Assembly (NCBI GenBank): GCA_022361535.1 | Contig: JAKSAU010000067.1 | Span: 1 to 6,667 of the forward strand | Direction of reading: 5' to 3' | From: Desulfobacterales bacterium | GTDB taxonomy: Bacteria > Desulfobacterota > Desulfobacteria > Desulfobacterales > Desulfobacteraceae | Length of the DNA: 6,667 nt | Shown here: positions 1 to 6,625 of the stretch, piece by piece | Position numbering within the stretch: position 1 is the first letter of the stretch | Layout: every line of letters starts with the position of its first letter | Position numbers and translations under genes: made by a program | Notes under the pieces: model-generated | The model's input: only the letters and a program-made list of their open reading frames with translations | Told to the model about the DNA's origin: nothing | Databases searched by the model: none

Positions 1-70
1 CATCTGCTGCTTCTACAGCACCGACAAAGCCTCTAGTTTCGATCATTCCTAATGCGCTAAGTGTTGACAT
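1..70 (-). CDS. eutM: Small hexameric BMC shell protein, EutM/PduA type (partial, 5' end only)
   Basis: The reading frame starts at ATG 70-68 and runs off the left edge of the window after 23 complete codons. The visible protein begins MSTLSALGMIETRGFVGAVE, the typical start of single-domain BMC shell proteins such as EutM and PduA: an ALGMIET strand followed by the G-(F/L)-V-x-A-(I/V)-E-A-A-D helix. Members of this family are about 90-100 residues long and form flat hexamers that tile the facets of the microcompartment and carry a small central pore. An AAGGAG ribosome binding site lies 8 nt upstream, the strongest in the window, which fits a major shell component. It follows eutE by 54 nt. 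The pore loop and C-terminus are outside the window, so EutM and PduA cannot be told apart from sequence alone; the eut context favours EutM. Confidence 0.85.
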   Translation of the reverse strand, partial: MSTLSALGMIETRGFVGAVEAAD

Positions 71-78
71 GTTGTTCT

Positions 79-84
79 CTCCTT
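79..84 (-). promoter_or_regulatory. Strong ribosome binding site of the EutM-like gene
   Basis: The minus strand reads AAGGAG ending 8 nt before the ATG at 70. It is preceded by a very AT-rich spacer (about 85-124) that should have little secondary structure. The combination predicts high translation of the small shell protein, as expected for the most abundant shell subunit. The expression level is inference. Confidence 0.7.
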
Positions 85-127
85 TTAATTACTTGGTTTT
101 TAATTGTTATTTACTATTTGTTATTTA
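83..127 (-). repeat. AT-rich spacer with short direct repeats
   Basis: The spacer between eutE and the EutM-like gene holds two pairs of short direct repeats, read here on the plus strand: TTTTAATT at 83-90 and 98-105, and TTGTTATTTA at 104-113 and 118-127, the last copy overlapping the eutE stop codon. Base composition is far more AT-rich than in the flanking genes. No hairpin with a T-run and no good -35/-10 pair is evident. The repeats may simply reflect low complexity. Confidence 0.4.
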
Positions 128-1564
128 AGCTTTTTCCAGCTGGCTTAATACCATCCGGGTAATTCTTTCCACGTCCGAAGCCAGATCCGATTGAGCAACA
201 GCAGAAGCAGGCTCAGCTGAAAGCTCACCTGTGTCATAGGCCACATATCTGACATTAAATAAATGCTGAGGTCCGACATTATCCGAGGTTGAACTGCCGC
301 CCACAGTACCGCATCCCAAAGTAAAGGACGGTGGCAGAGATGTGGAGATCCCCACTGCCCCCTGGGTTGAAGGCGTGTTAACCAACAAACGGGACACAGG
401 TTTTTTCAATGCAAACTCACGGATCACAGCATCATTATTAGAATGAATGGCCAAAGAGTGACCGATACCGCCGTTTTTCAACAACTTGAAGCACAGCTCG
501 CAGGCTTCCTGCCAGTTCTCTGCCGTGTAAAACCCGATCAAGGCGGTCAGCTTTTCCTTAGAGAACGGGAATTGGGGGCCAACCCCTTTTTCCCGGTAAA
601 CCAGCAGGCGCGTACCCTGGGGGATAGAGATGCCGGAAAGGTCTGCAATAAATTGTGCACTTTTTCCGACAATGGCCGGATTCATTGATCCGTCAGGCCG
701 TTCCATAACAGGTTTGACCTTTGCAACTTCTTGTTCATTTAAAAAGTAGCCGCCCCGCGCTTCAAGCTCACGGACAACCGTACCCTCAATTGCCTGTTCC
801 GTAACAATGGCCTGTTCTGAGGCGCAAACCGTGCCATTATCAAAAGTTTTGCTCTGCATGATCCGGTCAAGTGCAAGCGGAACATCAGCAGACTGCTCGA
901 TAAAGGCGGGCACATTGCCTGCACCCACACCAAGGGCTGGCGTACCTGAACTATAGGCTGCCTTGACCATGGCAGGTCCGCCTGTGGCAAGGATAAGATC
1001 AGCTTTTTTCATCAGCTCCGACGTACCTTCAAGTGTGGGGATACTCATCATGGTGACCAGTTCTGCCGGTGCGCCATTGGCCGTCAATGCTCCCTGGATC
1101 AATTCTACAGTCCGGCGGATGCAATTGGATGCAGACGGGTGAGGACTGAATACAATGGCGTTCCCGGCTTTGATGGCAATCATGGCCTTGTACAAGGTGG
1201 TTGATGTCGGGTTGGTGGACGGAATCAGTGCTGCAATCACGCCGGCTGGTGTGGCGATCTCAAGCAGTTTTTTCTCTTTGTCCTCTTTGATGATGCCCAT
1301 GGTTTTCATCGGGCTGATATATTCATACAAAGAGCGAGAGGCCAGGATGTTTTTGGCCTGCTTGTCTTCCCATTTGCCAAAGCCAGTATCTTCCACTGCC
1401 ATTTTGGCAAGTTCCTCAGCATGGGTTTCACCGGCTTGTGCAATGGCACAGGTTAATGTATCTACCTGGTCCTGGGACAGGGCAGCCAACGCAGATTGTG
1501 CGTTGCGGGCACTTCTGACAAGGGCCCTTGCTTCCTGCATGGATAGTAAATCTTTATCTACCAT
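125..1564 (-). CDS. eutE: Acetaldehyde dehydrogenase (CoA-acetylating), EutE
   Basis: The 479-residue enzyme converts acetaldehyde, NAD and CoA to acetyl-CoA and NADH inside the microcompartment. It is an aldehyde dehydrogenase superfamily protein. Seen in the sequence: IPSTNPTST at 114-122, FSPHPSA at 139-145 and GVGAGN at 212-217 of the cofactor-binding domain, and the catalytic cysteine Cys247 in FDNGTVCASEQ. The C-terminal part, with TLGCGTVGGSSTSDNVGP around 415-432, resembles the dehydrogenase half of AdhE and the EutE of Firmicutes more than enterobacterial EutE. The N-terminus goes almost straight into the catalytic domain. Instead, residues 447-460 are an Ala/Ser/Pro-rich linker leading to an amphipathic helix (VERITRMVLSQL, 465-476), a likely encapsulation peptide. 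Start ATG 1564 has AAGGA 8 nt upstream. It sits 54 nt after the EutK-like gene. PduP-like substrates (propionaldehyde) cannot be excluded, but the neighbours argue for acetaldehyde. Confidence 0.93.
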   Translation of the reverse strand: MVDKDLLSMQEARALVRSARNAQSALAALSQDQVDTLTCAIAQAGETHAEELAKMAVEDTGFGKWEDKQAKNILASRSLYEYISPMKTMGIIKEDKEKKLLEIATPAGVIAALIPSTNPTSTTLYKAMIAIKAGNAIVFSPHPSASNCIRRTVELIQGALTANGAPAELVTMMSIPTLEGTSELMKKADLILATGGPAMVKAAYSSGTPALGVGAGNVPAFIEQSADVPLALDRIMQSKTFDNGTVCASEQAIVTEQAIEGTVVRELEARGGYFLNEQEVAKVKPVMERPDGSMNPAIVGKSAQFIADLSGISIPQGTRLLVYREKGVGPQFPFSKEKLTALIGFYTAENWQEACELCFKLLKNGGIGHSLAIHSNNDAVIREFALKKPVSRLLVNTPSTQGAVGISTSLPPSFTLGCGTVGGSSTSDNVGPQHLFNVRYVAYDTGELSAEPASAVAQSDLASDVERITRMVLSQLEKA

Positions 1565-1570
1565 AGTTTA

Positions 1571-1599
1571 TTTCCTTATATCTGTTCCGGTTTCCTTAT
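1571..1599 (-). repeat. Duplicated Shine-Dalgarno-like element before eutE
   Basis: The 9-mer ATAAGGAAA (minus strand) occurs at 1599-1591 and again at 1579-1571, exactly 20 nt apart. The downstream copy gives the AAGGA that is 8 nt from the eutE ATG and is the working ribosome binding site. The upstream copy lies too far from any start codon and falls partly inside the stem at 1587-1618. Confidence 0.45.
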
Positions 1600-1618
1600 G
1601 ATTGATTTTGGATACCGG
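1587..1618 (-). promoter_or_regulatory. Imperfect inverted repeat (stem-loop) upstream of eutE
   Basis: In the spacer between the EutK-like gene and eutE, the minus strand reads CCGGTATCC, a 14-nt A-rich loop, then GGAAACCGG. The two 9-nt arms pair at eight of nine positions, with one A-A mismatch. No T-run follows, so this is not a classical intrinsic terminator. It could be an mRNA processing or stability element separating eutE from the upstream genes, a protein-binding site, or chance. The right arm includes a Shine-Dalgarno-like AAGGAAA that would be masked in the stem, while the eutE ribosome binding site 20 nt downstream remains free. Confidence 0.4.
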
Positions 1619-2227
1619 TTATTTTTTGGAGCCCTTCTTTTTAAGGCCTTTCATGCATTTCCTGATGGCTGCCACCAGATCCTTTTTCCTGGCGTATTTG
1701 ATCTGCTCCGGCGTCATATCAAACCCTGATTCCTGAGCCGTCATGGTTCTGGCAAGCTTTCTCAAATGAACCACCCGCATGCTTGACAACGCCTTTGCTT
1801 CAGGTAGTTTTAATCCGGAACGTTTAGATTCTGATGCGACACTTTTTGATGCCGGGGTAACTGATGCCCTGATATCCTTTTGATCAGATTTTCGGGCCGG
1901 AACAGACTTGGTTTTTGCATCCGATTTTTCAACACTGCCGTAACCATTGCCTGTTTTCCCGGATACAATTGTTGAAAGTCCGTCACCGGTTCTGCCGATC
2001 ACCGTATGGGACCGGACCTCCCCAAGTTGCCGGGCTGCACTTGCTGCGGCATCCACACTGGCTTTCACCGATGAAATATCGCCCTGGATTTTAACTGTTA
2101 CAAGCCCGCGGCCAATGTACTCAAGGCCGCCCAAACGGACATCCGCGCACTTAACAGCAGCATCTGCAGCTTCAATGGCCGGAACAAGGCCAACAGTTTC
2201 TACCAGGCCCAATGCAAAGGCGGTCAT
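1619..2227 (-). CDS. EutK-like BMC shell protein with C-terminal Rho_N/SAP-like domain
   Basis: This 202-residue protein has three parts. Residues 3-88 are a BMC domain ([18 protein letters not shown] start, edge lysine Lys26, pore loop YIGRG at 37-41, and VIGR with Arg79), typical of hexamer-type shell proteins. Residues 90-145 form a Lys/Ser/Ala/Asp-rich linker that looks disordered. Residues 146-192 resemble the Rho N-terminal (SAP-like) fold: [14 protein letters not shown], a loop, then [13 protein letters not shown], followed by a basic tail (GLKKKGSKK). Enterobacterial EutK also joins a BMC domain to a predicted nucleic-acid-binding C-terminus, but of helix-turn-helix type and within a shorter protein. 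I infer a minor shell subunit that may bind RNA or DNA. It begins 1 nt after the eutL stop, with GAGG inside the last eutL codons, so translation is probably coupled. I leave the symbol empty because true orthology to eutK is uncertain. Confidence 0.85.
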   Translation of the reverse strand: MTAFALGLVETVGLVPAIEAADAAVKCADVRLGGLEYIGRGLVTVKIQGDISSVKASVDAAASAARQLGEVRSHTVIGRTGDGLSTIVSGKTGNGYGSVEKSDAKTKSVPARKSDQKDIRASVTPASKSVASESKRSGLKLPEAKALSSMRVVHLRKLARTMTAQESGFDMTPEQIKYARKKDLVAAIRKCMKGLKKKGSKK

Positions 2228-2228
2228 C

Positions 2229-2882
2229 CTAGTACCTCATGGGGTTATCTGCAACAGAGTGAACCGCTTCGGCAAACGCGTCACAGGCAGCTTTACAGGC
2301 AGACTGGGACCCTGTCAGAAGACCGCCGCCAAAGTTGGTTTCAGAAGGCGGACCGAAAAACGCTGCCATGGTAACATCTGCGGCTTTCATGGCGACATCC
2401 AGGGCATAAATGGATTCAATTGGCGGGGCAATCAGGTAGGCCAATGCTTCGCCTTCCTTAATACCGGCCGTATCGGACAGGTAGGATCCTGTCCGGGAAA
2501 TACAATGGGCAAAGTATGCAATGGAATCATCTTCGTTTGCCGAATAAAAACAGGCATCATTTTCTACATAATCCACAGCCGCATCAATACCGGATTTAAC
2601 TTCAGCCGGGGTGGGACCGGAAAGAATCCCGATAAACTCGCCGGCAAGTTTGGTATTGGCATTATCTGCACCGCCGTAAAAAGATTTGGCATAAGCCACA
2701 GAGACCTCGGCCTTTTTAGTGGCTTCATCCAATGCCGCATACCCGACATCATCGCAATCTGTGGTCAGCATACCCACACTTCTGTGGGAAGGGTCCAGCT
2801 TCAGTTCTTTTGCCATGTCCGTATTAACATTTGGAATCATCCGGATACTTAGTACACTTGCGCGTAATGCATCACCTTTCAT
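2229..2882 (-). CDS. eutL: Ethanolamine microcompartment trimeric shell protein EutL
   Basis: The 217-residue product matches the length of characterised EutL (about 219 residues) and aligns from end to end by eye. Landmarks are [12 protein letters not shown] (9-20), AKELKL (24-29), [15 protein letters not shown] (44-58), the strongly conserved [13 protein letters not shown] (129-141), [10 protein letters not shown] (148-157), PPSETNF (178-184) and [12 protein letters not shown] (189-200). EutL carries two BMC domains in tandem and forms pseudohexameric trimers. In known structures its central pore can be open or closed, and ethanolamine binding has been linked to the closed state. The start ATG at 2882 is 11 nt after the eutC stop. 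Its ribosome binding site AGGAG, 8 nt from the ATG, overlaps the eutC stop codon, pointing to tight coupling of the lyase and shell genes. Nothing is missing or disrupted. Confidence 0.96.
   Translation of the reverse strand: MKGDALRASVLSIRMIPNVNTDMAKELKLDPSHRSVGMLTTDCDDVGYAALDEATKKAEVSVAYAKSFYGGADNANTKLAGEFIGILSGPTPAEVKSGIDAAVDYVENDACFYSANEDDSIAYFAHCISRTGSYLSDTAGIKEGEALAYLIAPPIESIYALDVAMKAADVTMAAFFGPPSETNFGGGLLTGSQSACKAACDAFAEAVHSVADNPMRY
2235..2238 (-). promoter_or_regulatory. EutK-like gene ribosome binding site inside the end of eutL
   Basis: The minus strand GAGG lies in the final codons of eutL (Met-Arg-Tyr-stop) and 7 nt before the ATG at 2227. The eutL stop and this ATG are separated by one base. 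Ribosomes finishing eutL can therefore restart on the shell gene, which would tie the amounts of the two shell proteins together. Confidence 0.6.
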
Positions 2883-2893
2883 GAAAGGGTCTC

Positions 2894-3778
2894 CTATAAT
2901 TTGAGTTCAAGGCCCGACGCCTTTTGTTCAAGCATTTTCTTTACGACCTCGGCAATATGGGCACCGGCTTCAACTGCAGGGGTGCCGCCTTTGTGAATAT
3001 TGGAGATCACGGTACGATTGGCTTCAGGCATGTCAGTACCGGCGTTGTATGCCATGTAGCAGGACATACTTTCCCCTGTGGCAAGGCCGGGACGTTCACC
3101 GATGAGCAGCACAGTCACCTGAGGGGATAAAATGTCGCCCACCGCATCCATGGAGGGTACCCTGCCGTATTTCAGGAAAAACGGTGTGGCAGCGTCTATG
3201 CCATAACCTTTGAGCCCCTGGACAATGGACTTGTATGCGTCGCCCGCGTTGACTTCCACTGCAGTGGAACTCAACCCGTCCGCAATAAAAATCTGTACCT
3301 TTGCATTGGGTGTGCAGATCTCTTTGAGCCGGGTTTCTGCTTCGGCTGACAGCCGTCGGCCCAGATCCGGACGGGTTAAAAACTCATCTTTGTCTTTGCA
3401 CTGAGACTGAACGGTTTCCAGCCCAAGGGATTGGATGAATTCTTCAGACACATCTGAGAATACGGCATCCTGGGCCACAGCATGGTCTGCACGGAACCTG
3501 AGCAGCGACCGGGTAAGCGGCCGCGGACCTGACCGCCAGATACCCACCCGGGCAGGGGTCGTTTTTTTAAGTTTAAGGTAAATTTCCGGATTGGCAGCAT
3601 TGGGAACCAGCAGTTCGGTTCTAAGATCAACAGCCGTAAGATCGGTTAAGTCCTGATCCGAAGTACTGTCCTGGCTTTGAACCGCGGGCTTGGGAGAAGC
3701 CAGTGCGCCGGTCTGGGCCGTGCCCATATCCTGCATCACCTCTTGAATAATCTGTTTAATTTTATCTTCTGAAATCAC
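2894..3778 (-). CDS. eutC: Ethanolamine ammonia-lyase small subunit EutC
   Basis: With EutB this 294-residue subunit forms the adenosylcobalamin-dependent lyase that splits ethanolamine into acetaldehyde and ammonia; EutC contributes to the cobalamin site. Recognisable stretches are RPDLGRRL (136-143), IFIADGLSSTAVEVN (163-177), LLIGERPGLATGESMSCY (224-241) and GTPAVEAGAHIAEVVKKML (265-283), and the length equals that of known EutC. Residues 1-18 (MISEDKIKQIIQEVMQDM) form an amphipathic helix, followed by a Ser/Ala/Pro/Gln-rich linker to about residue 45. In Salmonella the EutC N-terminus directs the enzyme into the microcompartment, so the same role is inferred here. The start is GTG 3778-3776 with AAGGAG 7 nt upstream; the next in-frame Met (15) would remove most of the helix. 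The gene lies 18 nt after eutB and 11 nt before eutL. Confidence 0.96.
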   Translation of the reverse strand: MISEDKIKQIIQEVMQDMGTAQTGALASPKPAVQSQDSTSDQDLTDLTAVDLRTELLVPNAANPEIYLKLKKTTPARVGIWRSGPRPLTRSLLRFRADHAVAQDAVFSDVSEEFIQSLGLETVQSQCKDKDEFLTRPDLGRRLSAEAETRLKEICTPNAKVQIFIADGLSSTAVEVNAGDAYKSIVQGLKGYGIDAATPFFLKYGRVPSMDAVGDILSPQVTVLLIGERPGLATGESMSCYMAYNAGTDMPEANRTVISNIHKGGTPAVEAGAHIAEVVKKMLEQKASGLELKL

Positions 3779-3785
3779 TATGAAT

Positions 3786-3791
3786 CTCCTT
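3786..3791 (-). promoter_or_regulatory. eutC ribosome binding site fixing a GTG start
   Basis: The minus strand AAGGAG ends 7 nt before GTG 3778-3776. The spacing and strength support GTG as the true eutC start and so keep the N-terminal targeting helix in the product. Confidence 0.7.
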
Positions 3792-3796
3792 TGTGC

Positions 3797-5161
3797 CTAT
3801 TTAATAAAAAGTGAGGCATCCCCTGCCCGGCTGGTCAGACGATTGTTTTCCCGCAGTCCCATCTTGTCCATCCATGCGGCAAATTCCTTGGCCGGGGTAA
3901 GATTGAGAGTCTGTCTTAATGTGGCTGCGTCATGGTAGCCTGTGCACTGATAGTTGAGCATGATATCGTCGCCCTGGGGAATACCCATAAAATAGGTACA
4001 GCCAGCCGCACTCAGCAGCACTGCCAAGTTCTCAATATCGTTCTGGTCGGCTTTCATATGGTTGGTGTAACAGGCATCCACACCCATTGGCAGTCCGCTG
4101 AGTTTGCCCATGAAATGATCTTCCAGGCCCGCCCGGATAACCTGCTTGCTGTCATACAGGTATTCAGGCCCGATAAACCCGACAACAGTGTTGACCAGGA
4201 ACGGAGAAAACTTTTTGGCAAATCCGTAACACCTGGCTTCCATGGTCACCTGGTCCACGCCATGATGGGCCTCTGAAGACAGCTCAGATCCCTGTCCGGT
4301 TTCAAAATAGAGCACGTTGGGTCCGGTTGATGTACCGTTTCTAAGCACCAGGTCCCGGGCTTCAGCCACAAGTTTGGCATCCAGGCCAAATGCGGTATTG
4401 CCTTTTTCACTGCCTGCAATACTTTGAAAAATCAGGTCAGCCGGAGCGCCTTTCTTCAGTGCCTCCATCTGTGTGGTCATATGTGCCAGAACACAGATCT
4501 GGGTGGGAATTTCATATGTTTCCTTAATATTCTGGAACAGCTTTAGAATGGCAGAGACCGAATCCACGGTGTCGTTTACCGGATTCAACCCGATCACTGC
4601 ATCGCCCACTCCATAGCTTAAGCCTTCAAAAGTGGAGATACGGATACCGTCCAGGTCGTCTGTGGTATGGTTGGGCTGAAGACGGAACCCAAGCGTGCCT
4701 TTTTCACCGATGGTGGTATTGCAATGGGCAGTCACTTCAATTTTGGACGCTGCATATACAAGATCCAGGTTGGACATCAGCTTGGCCACCCCTGCCACCA
4801 TCTCCGAGGTCAGGCCCCTTGATATCCTGCGGATGTCAGACGCGTTGGTTTCATCTGCCAGGAGCCACTCCCGAAGTTCAGCCATGGTCCAGTTCTTGAT
4901 CGAATCATAAATCCGTTCATTGACCTCGTCCTGGATAATCCGTGTGACTTCGTCTTCTTCATAAGGAACCGCGGGATTGTTTCTTAAATCAGCCAGGGTC
5001 AGATTGCTCAACACCTCTTTTGCTGCAATCATCTCGGTGACCGATTCAGCAGCAATGCCTGCCAGTTGGTCTCCTGACTTTTCTTCATTGGCCTTGGCCA
5101 TGACATCATTGACGTCCTTGAAGGTGTAAAGGGTTCCAAACAGTAATGTTTTCAGTCTCAT
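3797..5161 (-). CDS. eutB: Ethanolamine ammonia-lyase large subunit EutB
   Basis: The 454-residue large subunit holds the TIM-barrel active site where adenosylcobalamin-derived radicals rearrange ethanolamine before release of ammonia. The length is nearly identical to E. coli EutB (453 residues), and the residues known to bind substrate there are all found at the same numbers: Arg160 and Gln162 (GFRLQPNH), Asn193 (GLNPVNDT), Glu287 (YFETGQGS) and Asp362 (GVDACYTNH). Other landmarks are TLLFGTLYTFKDVNDVMAKA (5-24), HCNTTIGEKGTLG (146-158), IAGSEKGNTAFG (248-259) and MGIPQGDDIMLNYQ (392-405). The enzyme should therefore be active. The ATG at 5161 has AAGGA 7 nt upstream and is 21 nt from the eutA stop; eutC follows after 18 nt. 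Its co-occurrence with EutA fits the need for lyase reactivation. Confidence 0.98.
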   Translation of the reverse strand: MRLKTLLFGTLYTFKDVNDVMAKANEEKSGDQLAGIAAESVTEMIAAKEVLSNLTLADLRNNPAVPYEEDEVTRIIQDEVNERIYDSIKNWTMAELREWLLADETNASDIRRISRGLTSEMVAGVAKLMSNLDLVYAASKIEVTAHCNTTIGEKGTLGFRLQPNHTTDDLDGIRISTFEGLSYGVGDAVIGLNPVNDTVDSVSAILKLFQNIKETYEIPTQICVLAHMTTQMEALKKGAPADLIFQSIAGSEKGNTAFGLDAKLVAEARDLVLRNGTSTGPNVLYFETGQGSELSSEAHHGVDQVTMEARCYGFAKKFSPFLVNTVVGFIGPEYLYDSKQVIRAGLEDHFMGKLSGLPMGVDACYTNHMKADQNDIENLAVLLSAAGCTYFMGIPQGDDIMLNYQCTGYHDAATLRQTLNLTPAKEFAAWMDKMGLRENNRLTSRAGDASLFIK

Positions 5162-5182
5162 TGTGTTTTCCTTAACATGTAT

Positions 5183-6625
5183 TTAGTAGCCGAAGACCAG
5201 TGTCTTAACGATCACCGGCACCACCCTGCCGTTGGCAAGGCCTTTACCGATATCGATGTAGTCACCGTTTTCAACCTTAATTGTATCAATACAAATCACT
5301 TGTTTTTTACCGGCCAGTTTGGCCCTCAATGCCTGGCCCAGTGCTTTGGCCAGATCATTTTCAACCACAATAACCAATGGGGCCGGCAGATTCATGACGC
5401 GTTCCATTCCCAAAAGGATACTGTCCGCAAGGGTCTGGATGTCTTCAAATCCGGGAGATGCAGGGCCTTTAAATGCCAAGGCCGGCATCTGGTTTTCCCC
5501 TTTTAAATCAAACCATCTGACTTTTTCAGCTATCACACGAGCCCATTCAGCCGGATCGGAACACTCATCTTCAGAAGTAAGCTTGAGTACCGGCACATTT
5601 TGAAGGGGAAGTGCCTCGTCGCTGAACGTAACAGTAGAACCGCTGATATCTGTTGTGTGGGAGCCTGCCCCCACCACGGTGGCTCTTATGGTTTCCTTAG
5701 ACGGCAGCACCGGGATACCGGCTGCCATAATGTTGTCAGCCACGGCATTTCCCAAAAAAAGCCCAAGATCGCCATAAGCAAACTTGTCTTCGACATCTGC
5801 TCCCTTTTGATTAGGGATACAGTCAGCCACCCCGCCTGAAAACGTCAGGTAATCAACAGGATAATCCAAAGTCAGCAGCTTATCCGTAGCCATGTTTTTT
5901 AACTGGTCTGATGCCTCGCTCATTCCAAGGGCTTGGCTTAGAATTTTGGCCATGGCCGAAGCCAGAGTCTCTATTTGCACGGTGTCCAGTACCGCTCCTT
6001 TTTCAAGGCTGATACCAAGACTTGAAGCCAAAGTACGGATCTTCTCAGAGGCATATGCCACAGTACCGTTTTTATCAGCGAACTTAACCAGGCGTCCGCC
6101 AATATCAAGGCAGGCCGTATCACGCACCTCTCCATTTTGAAAAACCGCAATATTGGTTGTGCCCCCGCCAATATCCAGGTTTGCAACCACTGCCCCCCCG
6201 TCTTTTGACTCGGTATGGGCATTGGCCCCTTTTCCGGCGATAATCCCCTCAAGCGAGGGGCCGGCTGTTGCCACAACAAATTCGCCTGCCAGACCGGATA
6301 GGGAGTTAAGGACGTCTGCTGCGTTGTCCTTCCTGGCTGTTTCCCCGGTGATGATCACAGCGCCTGTTCCAACTTGATTGGCAGAGATATTGGCCTTTGC
6401 ATACTCCTGCTTCACAAGGGTACGAACTGCTGCTCCGTCGATCCTGTTGGCAGACGCTAAAGGTGTATAATGGATGGAGCTGGTATGGATAATCTGCTTG
6501 TCCATGATTTTCAGCCTGGGGATGGAAACCAGGGACGCCATATTCTCGATATGGATCCGGGAGAACACCAGCTGGGTGGTGGATGTCCCGATATCTATGC
6601 CGACACTTAAAATGGTTTCTTTCAA
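5183..6625 (-). CDS. eutA: Ethanolamine ammonia-lyase reactivating factor EutA
   Basis: EutA uses ATP to restore damaged ethanolamine ammonia-lyase by exchanging inactive cobalamin for adenosylcobalamin. The 480-residue protein has the actin/Hsp70-like ATPase layout: phosphate-1 motif VGIDIGTSTTQLVFS (8-22), GAVIITGETARKDNA (88-102), phosphate-2 motif LDIGGGTTNIAVF (150-162), CLDIGGRLVKF (172-182), and FSGGVAD (262-268). The length is close to E. coli EutA (467). The chosen start is TTG 6625-6623, preceded by GGAG at a spacing of 8 nt; it places 8 residues before GIDIGT, close to known EutA. The ATG 9 nt further upstream is out of frame and meets a TGA at once. The frame stays open to the right window edge, so a longer N-terminus is possible but not supported by the family. 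eutB follows after 21 nt. Confidence 0.96.
   Translation of the reverse strand: MKETILSVGIDIGTSTTQLVFSRIHIENMASLVSIPRLKIMDKQIIHTSSIHYTPLASANRIDGAAVRTLVKQEYAKANISANQVGTGAVIITGETARKDNAADVLNSLSGLAGEFVVATAGPSLEGIIAGKGANAHTESKDGGAVVANLDIGGGTTNIAVFQNGEVRDTACLDIGGRLVKFADKNGTVAYASEKIRTLASSLGISLEKGAVLDTVQIETLASAMAKILSQALGMSEASDQLKNMATDKLLTLDYPVDYLTFSGGVADCIPNQKGADVEDKFAYGDLGLFLGNAVADNIMAAGIPVLPSKETIRATVVGAGSHTTDISGSTVTFSDEALPLQNVPVLKLTSEDECSDPAEWARVIAEKVRWFDLKGENQMPALAFKGPASPGFEDIQTLADSILLGMERVMNLPAPLVIVVENDLAKALGQALRAKLAGKKQVICIDTIKVENGDYIDIGKGLANGRVVPVIVKTLVFGY

Noticed and set aside
1155..1601. A 148-codon plus-strand frame with hydrophobic, membrane-like composition
   Set aside because: It is the complement of the eutE N-terminal half, which is a clear aldehyde dehydrogenase; the hydrophobicity comes from reading Ala/Glu/Lys codons in reverse.
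1947..2852. A 301-codon open frame on the plus strand, antisense to the EutK-like gene and eutL
   Set aside because: It spans two well-supported genes on the other strand, its product is Cys/Ile/Gly-rich with no recognisable domain, and it has no ribosome site of note. It is explained by codon bias of the genuine genes.
3932..4276. A 114-codon plus-strand frame inside eutB
   Set aside because: It is fully antisense to conserved EutB residues, with no domain or start signal.
71..5182. EutV/ANTAR-type dual-hairpin antitermination sites in the gene spacers
   Set aside because: Such leaders are known in Firmicutes eut clusters, but the spacers here are 1-54 nt long and none holds two hairpins followed by a terminator.
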